In this document: one piece after another, positions 34,329 through 47,403 of the stretch
How positions within the stretch are numbered: the stretch's first letter is position 1
Layout: each line of letters opens with the position of its first letter
Assembly (NCBI RefSeq): GCF_000516985.1
Contig: NW_006917091.1
Location: 7,164,390 to 7,228,389 of the forward strand
DNA length: 64,000 bases
Source: Pestalotiopsis fici W106-1
Lineage: Eukaryota; Ascomycota; Sordariomycetes; Amphisphaeriales; Sporocadaceae
Reading direction: 5' to 3'
Position numbers and translations under genes: made by a program
The notes under the pieces: generated by a model
Databases searched by the model: none
Seen by the model: only the letters and a program-made list of their open reading frames with translations
Told to the model about the DNA's origin: nothing

Positions 34329-36754
34329 ATGTCGCATTCGTCAGCCAAGATCAAGTCGGATTTGAACTCATTGGCCCGCAAGCCGAGAAAGAGCACACGC
34401 TCGACTAGGCGACTGGAAGACATTGATTTCCGCGAAGACAGTCAAGTTAATTACACGGACGAAGACGTAAGTTGGCACTTGCATGATTGAAAATAGCACT
34501 GTATTTATGCTGACAGGATTGTGAACTCGACCTGAAGGCGGATGACCAGACAATTCGTAGGTCAAAGAACAAAAAGAGAAGTTCTTCTCCTGACGAGGAG
34601 GAGATTCTATATGAGACACATACGACCACTGACGACAAGGACACTATTCTCTTCGAAACGCTGCGACAGAACATAGATAAGCTTTTTGACTCCGATTTGA
34701 CGAAACTGGGACCAGACAAGGAGTTTTGGGAAGCGTGTTGCCGTCAATTAAGAATTGATCCGGCGGCAAGGCCATCCTTTAGGCAGTCCATCCTAAAGAA
34801 GAAACCCAAGACACGTATTCCCGATGACGCCTTGATACAGGAGTGGTGGCTGCTGTGGGATTGCTGGAACATGGAATTCCTCTGCCATAAAATCGCGACC
34901 TCAGTCAGCACACGTTCAACTGAAGAAAACGTGCCCGGAGCTGATGATCCTGAGAGTCACAAGATGCTCGTTTCCAATTTATGGATAGCGGTACAGGCTT
35001 TGAAAACGAAGCTGCGTGAGGATCATTCTTCGAAGGATTTGAATGCTATTCAGTCCATAGAGATGGATCTCAGCAACAGTGACGAGTATCATGATGTCAA
35101 CGGCAACGAATCAGACAGCGCACAAGAGGGATCAGTGACTTCGCGACTGTCGCCTTACCAAGACAAGCCCAGTGACCTGGAAGGAATACTGACGCTCGTG
35201 AATGATAATATCGAGCAGCGATGGGTGAAAGGCATGTTGGCAAAGCTCGGTATTCCGAAAGAGATACCCAAACTCGAGACTTTTGAGGTCCTGCTGCACC
35301 AGGGAAAAGCCGTATTGGAAAAGCTGCCCCAAATTTCGAGCATTGAACTGGGCACACCTGCTAGTCGCACTGGTTGCCCAAATGGATCGCCAGTCCCTGG
35401 GAGGAGCACGCAAGATTCCGATAAGGAACTGCATGACTTTCCGTCCGAGACCCCAACTTCTGCTAGCCCTTCTGCCAGCAGCTCCGGAAAGTCTACTGCT
35501 GCTGCATGCAACACTCCACAATCATCGTCGCCACCGCCGACTGCATCGCCGCCAAAGCCGTTTGCACAACCGTCTTCACAAACGTTTGCACAATTGATGG
35601 GATTGTCAAAGACGTCTCGCCCGAGTCCCAAGGCTGTGGCAAGAGAGTTACAGTCACGAAATCTTCAGAGTGGCACGGGGCACAACAAGGCGTCCAAGCC
35701 GATGCCAAAGAGGTCAGACGATGACAATTGTAGCCAAGATGCAGCCGACACGCCCCTCGAAAGGCAGAGGCGGGAAGAGACACACCCTCACTTGCGCGCG
35801 GCGACCGAAAATTACCAGCGCAACAAAAAGAAGGTCAACAGAGGTGACATAGTATTGAAGCCCTCACACCTTGTCCCTCAGACTATGTGGAAGCCTGTGA
35901 CTGGTACTGGTGCTCAGAAAGGGAAAAAGGTGGCATCCAACACGAGCAACATGCTTTCGCACCATCTTCCTGTCCATGACCAGCCACATCCAACTGCTGC
36001 TTCGAGTTCTAAGGCCGCTGTTCATAAAGACAATCATGGTTCTGATTGGGATTCAAACTGTACGGAATGCATTTTCCCATCTGACCTCTACGATGAAGAC
36101 GACAACTCGAACGAAAATGATACTGAGACCCAGACTGACACCATTTTTGCGACAGCTAGTCCCATCAAAACAGATAGAGCAGGCAGCCGCGGTGTCTCAG
36201 ACGACAATATACCTGAGCATGACGAAGACAGGTATTTCGCCACAACCCCAACCCCATCGTCTCCCCCCTCGAGCATCCCAGGAGCCAGTGTCAATGAGAC
36301 AACCTCTCGCGGTGCAAGAAGGGAGAAGCAGAAGTTGAAGGCGATGAGAGAGAGACGGAAAAGGAATCGTAGAATGACCAGAGAGGGGCAAAGTGTGCAG
36401 CCGTCAAGTCCTCATGCAAAGCCTGTTCGCATAGAGCATGTTCGGTCGCCGACTTCTGTCAGGACCAAGCAACCCCAAAGCAGTAACAACCAGTCGCTGG
36501 CAAACCACGTCTCCTCAGACATACAGAACGGTTCCAATGATCGATCCAAAAAACGGAAGGCAAGCTCTCTTGTCGAAACGATCATTCCACAGGAGACACC
36601 TGACAACTCTGTCCAGGTGGCCAAGAAGCAGAAGAGGACCAGATCGCGGAAAAGAGCTGAGCGGAAGGCCATGAACGAAAAACTTGAGACATTACAGAGG
36701 CAAATAGAAGGGTTAGAGCAGAAGCTTTCTACCTTCCAACAGGCGAGTTTGTAG
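34329..36754 (+). CDS. Hypothetical nuclear protein with coiled-coil C-terminus
   Basis: Two exons, 34329-34466 and 34517-36754, with a 50-nt intron (GTAAGT, branch GCTGAC, CAG), encode 791 residues. The N-terminus is basic (RKPRKSTRSTRR). Residues about 95-330 look folded and helical (FWEACCRQLRIDP, a Trp-rich WWLLWDCWNMEFL helix, EQRWVKGMLAKLGIP). The middle is long, Ser/Pro/Thr-rich and disordered. The last 60 residues combine a bipartite-like nuclear signal (KKQKRTRSRKRAERK) with a coiled coil (LETLQRQIEGLEQKL). No known domain is recognised. The compositional pattern fits a chromatin or nucleolar protein, but that is inference. Confidence 0.68.
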
Positions 36755-39709
36755 GATAGCGATTGTCGAGGTTCAGAAAACTGTGTATATATTTCCGAAG
36801 ACGATGAGGGCGATTTTCTCGTAAAGCATCCTGCATATTCGCTCACGGGTTTACGGATGTCACCTAGAAAACTGTATCGAATATTCGAGGATATCATTGA
36901 TATTTCCACTTACAAGTGTGTTTTGATCCTGAGAAGGAATTGCGATATAGTGGAATAAATCCAGATAGTATACTCGTTTTCTTACAGTCCCATCATTACC
37001 CGACTGCGACTGGCTGGGCATGAGTGTGATGTGATCACATGTCAAAAGACATGCTCCAGCTAGTAAAAGCTCACTGACTGCAATGCGTCGATACTTACTC
37101 TATACATATAAGTTAGACTGTATTATTCACTATTTTATCAGCCTACTAAGTAGGTACCTATGTAGTAGTAATTCCTGCATCTGCCACCTCGACTCGGTAG
37201 TAAGTGACGCAGCATTAGCAGTCAGACCGTGTTGAACGCTCCTCATTGTCAAATGGCGGGCGGATGGCGTCGCCACATGGGCTGGAACTGTGGACTTCCA
37301 GGTCTAACGAGCCAGAGCATCTTCCAAGCTTCGATTAGAAGCCCACTGTCAAGGAAATCTATCGCACGATGAACAGAAAATGAGCATTGTGGGCTCTTCG
37401 TTGTCACTCACTGCTTGCGCACCGTAGAGAGCGTGGAAACAATCTCCTTCATAACCCTGATACTTCTGGAAGCTTGAGAGGATTCAATGTTTTCATCCAA
37501 TTCTTCCTCCCCGCGCCGCTTTCCCACACGTGGTTTAGCAGTGGCGGAGACGAGTGGAACGTAGAGGCTAGCATGGAAACTTGCAAATTTTAGCTTAGTC
37601 GGCGGGTCACAAAGCGGGAGACAGGGATGTAGCATCTCAACATTTTTTCTCGGTTCGGCAGAATAGCCACTAAGGATTTGCACTGGATCAAGGTAGCTGA
37701 ACCGCCAGGACCTCCTGTGCAGCAGCTAGCACCTAAAGGTCCCCCAACAGAAAAGATGAGCCCCGTAAGAAAAGGTATGAATCCCGAAGAAAACAGCTGC
37801 CATCGCCGGAGTACACACCAATTTATGTACGTCCTAATGCAGCGGTACGTACACATGTACCTTGGGACGGCAACATCAGACATTTTCATGTTGAACTTGG
37901 AGATAGGTATTCAACGTGGCTGCCAAGTGATTAAAGTATATTAGTGGGTAGGTAGGTATGTACGATCACATGAAAAAAGCGTGCACTCTGTGTGTTTTTG
38001 CAACAACCAATTAAAGCCCGCTAATTGCCAGACAGGTGTGTACATGCATGCGTAGTGTTAGACGAACCCAGGTATCGAGGTGATGTGTCCGACGTGGAGG
38101 TAGCACAGGTAGGCATTGCACATTTGCTGGGGCGCCGGAATCAACGATGTTTACAACGGCCGTAAAAATATACAAATGGTTCATCAACGTTCAATATTTA
38201 TAGCATGAGCCTCGAGGTCCGAGATTTTGTGCTGATAGCCATGCTCTAACAAGATAGACTGCGAGTATTGCCACGAAGGAAGCGTCTTCTCATCTGACAT
38301 CGCACATTGATTGTCTTTGATTGTCTGGGCCATGGCGGGTCCTACGGGTACATACCAAAGCTTCGATCTAAAGACTGAGGCAGCGGCAACCTTGGAATAT
38401 TCAGCGCCTCTTAGCCTGTGCTTAAAGGCGGTGAGAGCTCACAGTACTATGCAAAGTCAGTCGGACGGCCCGAGTGCTATCCACAAGAATTGATATGTGC
38501 AGGCCGACCTACAGAGTAATAATACATGTATCTGACATGTGTAGATGAGGATTTAATGCAGTTTATCAGCAGCACTTGACTACTTAACCTTCTTTAGCAG
38601 TGCTGTAACAAAATACGAACATTGCCAAATGTACCGACGTCCAGGGGCGCGTCAGGTAACCTCCATGTTAGCTGTATACCGATCTTCTGAAGGCAAGCTC
38701 GAGTGTGAAGATCATCGATTTCTGGAAAGTTTGACGCTTCTTTGCCTGTGACTGGCCAATTTGGTGCTGGGTTTCAGAGCTGCTTGCAGCGGGGCATCCC
38801 TGCTGAGACCCCTATCTCATGTGAGGGTCCCTGGCAGCAGCATTGATGTGTGTTCTGGTTCCTGATGAGTTGGTTTGACGCCGCGGATCTGCAGTCGTAG
38901 CTCCAATTCCCATAGACAAAAAGTGCCCCAGTCTCGGCTGGTTTGAGGCTGGGCTTTGCCAAGTTGCCCCCCAGATTCCACACAACAGGAGACGAATTTT
39001 TTTCCTGTCCCTCCCGTCCCAGACAAAGATCGGCCTTTGAACTATCCCGCCAGCATGAGTGATTATCATACAACCTCATTGGTCGGCTCACTCGCCTGGC
39101 GGCGACAAACACTGCTACACGATTCAGCCCATAGTTCCCGCCCTTGATAGGCACTCAAGGGTGTAGGATGCAGAGGGGCTTCGAGACTCATCCAGTATAC
39201 TAGCTTGAGATATAACAGAAGTATATAATAAAGCTCTTTCATCCACTGGTGGCACGATTGCATTGGCCTTTTTCTTCTTCTCCCTCTGTTAATCTGCATA
39301 TTGGTCCAGCGCCTCTCCGTGGTTGCACCTTGTTGTTCTGGGTAAGAGCCTGTCGGTCGATCCCGAGCTCATTCCGCCAAGTCTCAATCCGAGTCACTCC
39401 CAACAAAAATCAAAGTAACGTGCGACAGTGGCATTTGTCGACCCCCAGAAAATTTCACAAGATCTTCCGTGACCGTGCAACCTCGGTCCAGCAAGTATTT
39501 GTGCTTCTTTTTCTAAAATTGTCACTTGCCCACCCGCTAAACGTTTTTTTCCCCCTTCTCCCGCGACCTCACAGGAACCGGTACATTGTTGATTGAAAAC
39601 GCCGGGCCATTCTCTCTCACTGCCGAACCAGGCCCTTTGAGCTACTCGTCAATTATTTTTTATACGAAGGATCAGTTGATTCAATTCTCGTCCCAAGAAA
39701 AGATTGACC
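36755..39709. other. 3-kb intergenic region with the desaturase upstream sequence
   Basis: No supported gene. TAGGTACCTA-type motifs occur at 37151-37160 and near 37944. A TATA-like TATATAATAAA lies at 39222-39232, followed by a C/T-rich stretch (39265-39295) and further pyrimidine-rich leader to the desaturase ATG. The control function is inferred from position. Confidence 0.45.
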
Positions 39710-41202
39710 ATGGCCTCTACTGCTACTGCTCCAAGGCAGAACCCGGCACTTCGCCGGACCATCACCTCGACTACAGTCGAGTCTGATGTGTCCGCACCCT
39801 CAACCGCCATTGCATCCCCCGTGGACTCACCAAGACATTCCGCTTCGTCGACCTCGCTGTCTTCAATGGCTTCCATTGGCGAGAAGGCTTCGTACGGAAA
39901 GCTTCTGGACACGTACGGCAACGACTTTGCCATCCCTGATTACACCATCAAGGATATCCACGATGCCATCCCCAAGCACTGTTTCGAGCGCTCAGCCGTC
40001 AAGGGGCTCTACTACGTCTTCCGCGATATTGTTCTTCTCGGCACCACCTTCTACATCTTCCACAACTACGTGACGGTTGAGAACATTCCCCAGACCCCAA
40101 TTCGAGCAGCTCTCTGGGGACTGTATGGCATCATGCAAGGCCTCTTTGCCACTGGTATCTGGGTGCTGGCTCACGAATGTGGACACCAATCTTTCAGCAC
40201 TTCCAAGGTTCTCAACGACACTGTTGGTTGGGTTCTTCACTCGGCCCTCCTCGTTCCCTACTTCAGCTGGAAGATTTCCCACGGCAAGCACCACAAGGCA
40301 ACCGGCAACATGGAGCGAGACATGGTTTTTGTACCGCGCACCCGTGAGCAGCAGGCTAGCAGACTTGGCAGACTGGTCCATGAGCTTGGAGAGCTTGGAG
40401 AAGAGACTCCCATTGTGACTCTCATTCACCTTATAGGTCAGCAACTGATTGGCTGGCCCAACTACCTCATGGCCAATGTCACCGGCCACAACTTCCACGA
40501 GCGTCAAAGAGAGGGCAGAGGCAAGGGCAAGAAGAATGGATTCTTTAATGGTGTCAACCACTTCAACCCGTCCAGCCCTCTCTTCGAAGCCAAAGACGCC
40601 AAACTCATTGTGCTGAGTGACATTGGTTTGGCCATCACCATCAGCACACTCGTTTATCTGTGCAAGACCTTTGGTACGAACAATATGCTTGTTTGGTACT
40701 TTATGCCATATTTTTGGGTCAACCACTGGCTCGGTAAGTCACAATCAGACAAATGTAATTGTTGATACAGTCTTGCTAATTCGGGCTTGTGATAGTGGCC
40801 ATTACGTTCCTTCAGCACACTGATCCCACGCTTCCCCACTACACTCCCGAGTCGTGGACTTATGTTCGTGGCGCCGCTGCCACGATTGATCGCGAATTTG
40901 GCTTCATTGGCCGTCAGCTTCTCCATGGCATTATTGAGACTCATGTGCTCCACCACTACGTCTCGACAATCCCCTTCTACAATGCCGATGAAGCCACCGA
41001 GGCTATCAAGAAGGTCATGGGCCGCCACTACCGCTCGGACACCAAGAATGGTTCCTTGGGATTCCTGCAGGCCATGTGGCGCAGTGCACGATGGTGTCAA
41101 TGGGTCGAGCCCAGTAAGGATGCCGAGGGCGAGGGCAAGGGGGTACTGTTCTTCCGTAACAGGAACGGTCTTGGTACGAAGCCTGTTAAGATGTCTTCGT
41201 AA
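39710..41202 (+). CDS. FAD2: Delta-12 (omega-6) oleate desaturase
   Basis: Two exons, 39710-40733 and 40796-41202, with a 62-nt intron (GTAAGT, branch GCTAAT, TAG), encode 476 residues, the usual size of fungal delta-12 desaturases. The start has a strong ACCATGG context. All three histidine boxes are present: HECGH at about 155-159, HGKHH at about 191-195, and HVLHH at about 391-395 after the intron; together they bind the di-iron centre. Paired hydrophobic segments flank the boxes as in endoplasmic-reticulum acyl-lipid desaturases. The enzyme inserts the second double bond into oleoyl lipids to give linoleate. A closely related delta-15 activity cannot be excluded from sequence alone, but box spacing and the N-terminus favour delta-12. 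The Ser/Thr-rich N-terminal 55 residues are poorly conserved in the family. Confidence 0.93.
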
Positions 41203-43076
41203 GGCGTCCTTGCAGAATGAATGGTCTGCAGAGCACGTAGCCCTGACATCCGCCAGCTGAAGAAATGCCTCCGCGGCGTCTTCATGTGACTCGATCAGAA
41301 ATGGGGATGAGAAATGCGATGACAGCTGAGACCACGGTCATGGACTACGACCAATGGTAGCCATGATCGTATTTTCTACGATGTTCAATTTGAGGCGTTT
41401 GTGATCCGACTTTTTCAGTTCTGAAAGAGCATTGCTCTACAGACACAGTATACAGCACAGGTGACGCTTGTGCACACTCAGTTGGTGCTCTTGCACACTC
41501 AATACACATGGTCTCCGACACCAGAATTCATTCACAAAAGGGGGCAGAGATGAACAAAATATAGGCATAGAAGCTAGACAGTAGATGAGACAAATGAATA
41601 CTTTGCAATTACTTCAGTGTTTGACTGCCAAGATGACTTGATCGAATTACGACACTCCCGACAGTCAGGTACTTGCAGACAATGGGTGGAAGAAGTTCAG
41701 CCCTGGATGATAGACAGCATCATATCCTTCATCCTACGACTTGGGTGACTGACCCCCGCAGTTACACCCGCAATTGCACTGCAAACTTTAATTACGTACC
41801 TATGTAACAGACCCCGTTCATGGGTGGCTGGGTCTTCTTTCTCATTGCACCAGCACCAAGGGGACGGACAGATAAGGTTCTCTGAAGATTGTCACTTTCG
41901 AAAGGTGAGAGGAATCCGAAAATGGCTACATGCGTTACTCCATGCGTGCATCGTCGCAATGACGCTGGAGACAACACACACATCTTACCCGTGATTAGGG
42001 TGAGTGTAAGCGCTCTTTGGGTGTCCAGCGAGAGGTGAGATTACTTAATGGAATATCAAGCGAGGATAGACCTATTCAGAGCCAAGGATTAGCACTCGCT
42101 GGGGGAAGGGAAAAAAAGAGAGAAAAAAAAAAGAAAAAAGCAATGGAACAAATGCTGTTTGTATGTGTTTGCAATCACCCAACCTCGCTGGTCAACTCCC
42201 CACACAGTATGCCGGCTGCACAGTGAATGGGCAACAATTCTGGCGGCGAAGATATTTTCTTTTTCTTCGTCCCGTCAATTAAACATTTTAATAGGCAAAA
42301 AACGCGCTAGTAATCGGTAGTCGCGCTATAATCACAGAAAGCGCGTCCCAAACCAGTTGCAGGTGGGTACCTCGGAAGACTCGAGAGAGCGAGAGGCTTG
42401 AGCCAGATGAAACTGTTCAGCGAATAAAACTTTGTAAAACAATCGTGAAGGAAACAAGTGTATTGTTGTGTGTCAAATCGACAATCCAGTAGATGAAGTG
42501 AGCAACAGCCTTGTGTGCTCACTAGAAAGTCAAGTGCGGTGCTCGCCCAGCCAGGTATGCTCTCACGCATTGTGGCTTTTGGCAACAATCAGACTTCTTC
42601 AACCTGCGCATACCAAGTGCAACCACGCCTATTTACAGCAATTTTCCCTTTAGGTTTCCAGTCAGCCAACTGTTGTGATGTCGACAGCAATACTCATCAT
42701 CACTTCCAAACAGCACTTGTAAAGTGTATCAAATCGAAGAGCACTTTCTTCTATCACCAACACGGAGAATGCGCTGAGGTACACTTCTAATGCGACCCAC
42801 CCTATTTTTTTTCCTAATACGGCCACTTCTTGAGACAGCTTCACTTTCCAAGTCTGTATTTTCAAAGCTCTTCCAATCCCGAGTCTTGGACGGCTAGGCA
42901 GATCAATCTGCCATCGATTTCTGCCTTCAGTTCTGTGGTTGACTTAATCCACGAACAACCCACGAGTCTTCCAGTCTGCCGACTCTTCCACTCTGGTCAT
43001 TTGGGACGAGTACCATTCGAATGCGCACGGAAAGGAGGAACTCCTCCCGGAAGACACACCACTAAAGTTGGACGCC
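41203..43076. other. 1.9-kb intergenic region
   Basis: No gene is supported. A purine-only tract (G-rich then A-rich) runs from about 42101 to 42140. The last few hundred bases before 43077 are probably leader of the next gene. Confidence 0.5.
42101..42140. repeat. Purine-only low-complexity tract
   Basis: About 40 bases of G and A only on the plus strand. Simple low-complexity sequence, not coding. Confidence 0.8.
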
Positions 43077-46000
43077 ATGGCTTCTGCCCTAGTTGGCAAG
43101 CCTAGGTTTCTCTCCATTCGAGTTGAAATTCTGCCGCCAAGTGCCGTGAAGGACAAGACTGCAGAGCCATTAAACGCATTCAGACTACGATTGGATCCAG
43201 ACTCAAATTTTGCCGACCTAGCCAATGTTGCACTGTCAAGGTACGCAAAAGAGCATCCGGAATGCTCCATCAAACCGGTAGCTGGCGGGATATTTGACGA
43301 GAAGTACTGCTCCGTGGACTTGGAGGATGGGCTCGACATCATTCAACAGGGAGAAGTGCTCAAGCTTGTCCTAGCACCAGACGAGTCCAATGCCATCACG
43401 GGCAATGTAAGCTCAGACTCACCTTGCCTATATCACTCAACTGACAGCTTCCTCAGAACAACCTGACAACTGCAGCACCGTCACGACCGAGCCAGACTCC
43501 TGCAGTAAAGAAAATCCGACCGATCACACCAGGACTGCTTCAGCTTCAAGCTTTGACCCAAAGGTCATCATCATTTCCTTCTCGGTCTTCGGGGCTGGGC
43601 TCATCACAACCTCGATCGTCTCCGTTGGACCACGTTTTGCCCAGCAGGAGTCAATCGAGATGCGTTGCCATCAAAACTGATCGACGCCCTGCTAGCAAGG
43701 GTAAGGGCGGCAAACAAGACCCTTACGAACTGCCATCAGATACTGATGATAATCGGTTACAAAATGCCAAGAAGTCGAAATCAGGAACAGTGAACGCTTG
43801 TGATAGGCTCGCCAAGTCAAAGTCCAACCACAATAAAGTCACTTCTACAACAATCGACCTCACTGCTCCCACGAACATGGAATCGATGCCGCGAGAGACG
43901 AATGTCATTGTCATTGAGGACTCGTCCTCAAGTTCAACCAGCCCTGATCTAACCGACGTTCCCAGCACCGTTGGTCTGTCAGGAAGGCTCGCGCAGGGGG
44001 CGACCAAGAATCCGGCTCACCAACCGCAGAGTCGCCCAGACAAGAATGGAAAACGTTCCAATTCTCACTCCATCAACGACCACATTAAAGTTGTCGACGC
44101 GGATGGAGACAACGTGGAGGAAACGAGAGGACCCGAGTCTAGCCCTCCATACATGGTGAAGAACTCGCAAGGCTATATGCCGGTCTTCACTAGGAGAGAA
44201 TTGTCTGGACAGAGAAATACCGCAAGAAGGCCCTCAACATCGTCCACATCTACATCTAAGAGCGTGAAAAGTGCTGGACCATTGACTCTAACACCTTCAC
44301 GAATTGCTGCCGCGACAAAGAACCTACACGAACGATTTCAGCGCGAGGCCAAAGCGCGGGAAGCCGCGAAACAAGAAGCTGCACTACAGCAAGCACAAAT
44401 CAAGGAGAAACAGAAGAGAGAAAAGGCGGAAGCTCGCCGCAATACGCCAAGTGCTGCTATCGCACGCATCAAATCTATGACTGAAAGGAAGTTTGGTCGC
44501 AAAGGTGCGTCACGCTCGCCGGATGCAGTGTATTTACTGGACAGTTTAGATTGGACTGCTAACATATCTGAATAGAACCAAGAAAGCGCATCCCAGACGC
44601 TTTCTTCCATGATCCTAGGCATCCCGACGAAGACGAAGAGATGGATGATGCTATCAGAAGACAGCCACATATGCCTGATTCCGAAAGCGCAGAAGACGAA
44701 AGAGAGTTCTCCCGCAGTAGCACCCTCCAAACAGCAATGCCGCAGTTGAAGGCCGCCACCCGGGAGGCATACTTCAAACCCATTAACCGATTATGTCCCG
44801 AGAAGAAGACCAAGCCTGAAAGTCAGCTGTCGGGGGGGCTTGCGGCTGCGTATAAGCAGCGAGCACATAATGCATTCGAAGACCTAGATGAGTCTGATGC
44901 AGGCAACACCAAGGAGCCCCAGATCAACCCGACCAGCTTTGAAACGGCCGACGAAATCACAGATGAAGATATTCCCGGTACTCCTGAAGGCTTCCGACAT
45001 TGGCTCAAAGACTACGAGACCAATTTTACCCCTCATGTTGGCTTCTGTTCTGTGGCTGATGGTCCTTATAAAGGTCTCATTCGGAGCGGACCTAGGAAAG
45101 GGAAGTATCTCAGTGGACATGGCTCTCCATCTAATGCCAGAATCGCCGAGATGGAGAAGACGGCAGTGCGCAGGGAGCAACTCAGTAATTTTTGGGACTC
45201 CGATTCTGAGGTGGTGGAACACGATACTATCAGCGAAAGTGATGATGAGAAACTTCCCAACCCAGTTCCACAGTTTATGAAGAGCTCTGTATCTTCTGGA
45301 TCAGAAAGCACTTCAGTTCTCATCATGAGACAGCTATCACAAGAGGTGCCTCCATCCAACCAAGAATTGGGCATTTTGATGAGCTCAAGCCCATCGAGAA
45401 GTACGAGCGATTCTGTGCGGACGCCTGCTAACCATGGATCGCCACGACTCGACGATGGCAGTGCAACGTCGACAAGAGCTATTGTTGTTAGCACGCCTGG
45501 AGTACATATCGAAAATCATTCCAGCGACATTGACCTAGATGTCACCCCCAGTTTTGAGAGAGCTCTGTCCCAGGTAGAAACACCAAGCACGAGATCAAGG
45601 TCGACGCAAAAGACTACAGCTATGAGTCCTGCTGCTGTCGAAAATGCACGGCCAGCGACATTGGGCAGAATTGTGGTTAAGGTCCCTCAGTTGTCCCCAG
45701 AGAAGCAAGCTCAATATCAAAAAGTCCAGGAAAATCAAAGTCAGCATGGGCGATCACCTCTGAAATCTTTCAAAGAGATCAATCGCATTCATGAAGACAC
45801 GGACATTGCTTCACAAGACTCTGGCGCAGCCGCAATTGAGCAAGTTCTCAACGCATCCCCCTCGTGGTTGACCAATGTTACTGAGATCGCATCGAAATTC
45901 CCTGATGCCGACAGGAGGACTTCGTATCGTCTGAGGAGTCACGCCGCCACTACACCTTGTCGACCTACTACTGAAACACAGAGAAAGTGTGAGGTAGATT

Positions 46001-47160
46001 TGACTAAGAATCAAGATCCCACCTACCAGCCTTCTGATTCCCACAGTGCATCCGAAAGCTCTGCTGATGAGCAAAGGGAGAACTCTAAGAGCGTGGTGAA
46101 AAAACGAGCAAGCGCCACTTCGGCGAAGCCAATACGGGCTCTGCTATTTTCTCATGATGCTTTGTCTCGTTCAAGTCAAGGTCCAAATCCAACGCCAATA
46201 AAACACCACAAGGTCAATGACAACCAACTAGAGTTAATACAGTCAACCCCAATACCGGCACCGTCCATTCCGGATCTATTACAGCGAATCAAGGATACAT
46301 CATTGATGAAGCGATCTGAATCTGTACCTCACTCTCCAGAAGAGGCGGATCTGTTGATAATATCACAACTTGAGAATCGCAGCTCAAAGTCGACCATGAA
46401 GAGTGACACGGCGTCACATGCTTCTGTGGCGGATGGTCCACATGGTGCCAGTAATCAGACTGTCATGAAGTGCAACAAGCGAATGCGCAAGGACGATCTT
46501 GACAGTATTGAAAAGGAACACGACTCTCACCAGCGAAAGAAGCAGAAGAAACATGGGAGTAGCGACAGCGCTGACAGGCCGCAACAGCTCGACAACAAAG
46601 ACAAAACCATTAGAGCCAATAAGCAGAGGGATAAACCACGGAAGCGTTGCATGGCGTCGAACAAGGCGTTGCCACACCAGGATGGTGGCCCGAACAAGGT
46701 ATGCAACCCCAAGTTTAAACATGCAATGATTGCTAACTTGCTTTCACAGGTATTCGATCAATCCAATGCTTCTCGAGTTCGCAGTCGCAAGGTGCTTGAC
46801 AAATCAGAAGAACAAGACAATAGCACGACCCATCAATTGCCTGCAGAGCCAAAGCCGATCGATGCACTCGTCAATGCCAAGACGCTTAGGCAAAGGAAGC
46901 AAAAGCGTAACGAGAACCGCAAACAGAAACGTACCGATCAATCCCATCCATTCACTTTGCCAGCGAAATCGAAGTCCCTCGACCATACAAACGTGCAAAT
47001 ACCAAAGCCGGCTCAGGAACGCCCTGTGGAGGTCATATCAGGAAAGAAAGATGGCTCGAAAAAGAAGCAGATGAAAATGGCTTACATCCCAAGATCCGCA
47101 AAGAAACTCCCCTCGCCACCAATTACGTCGCGCCCCTCTAGTGCAGGTTCGGCATTCTGA
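43077..47160 (+). CDS. Large hypothetical nuclear protein with beta-grasp-like N-terminus
   Basis: Four exons: 43077-43406, 43457-44504, 44576-46698 and 46750-47160; 1303 residues. Introns of 50 nt (GTAAGC..CAG), 71 nt (GTGCGT, branch GCTAAC, TAG) and 51 nt (GTATGC, branch GCTAAC, CACAG). The last is a multiple of three with no stop, so retention would add 17 residues. Residues 1-105 look like a compact beta-rich domain (FLSIRVEIL, FRLRLDP, FADLANVALSRYAK, GEVLKLVL), reminiscent of a ubiquitin-like beta-grasp fold; this is my reading, not a family hit. The rest is Ser/Arg/Lys/Gln-rich and disordered, with an acidic-then-basic EARRNTPSAAIARIK region, many SP/TP sites and a basic C-terminus (RQRKQKRNENRKQKR). 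A nuclear or nucleolar role is likely. The function is unknown. Confidence 0.7.
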
Positions 47161-47403
47161 GTAGCCGTGAAGGAAGAAATGCTGCCCTTTGGGACTCGTC
47201 CCCAATATTGTCTTTTGATACCCATGCACATCTTAGGATTGCGTCGTTCTGTCTTCATGTCCACTCTTGCGCGATAGATGATATGTAGCTTTGCAGTTCT
47301 GACTCTTTTATTGGAAGTTGACGAAATAATTCGAATTAACATTGAATTGGTGATTTTGGATTGTGGTCGAGTGAATGATATGTACCCGTGAGTTTAAATT
47401 TGT

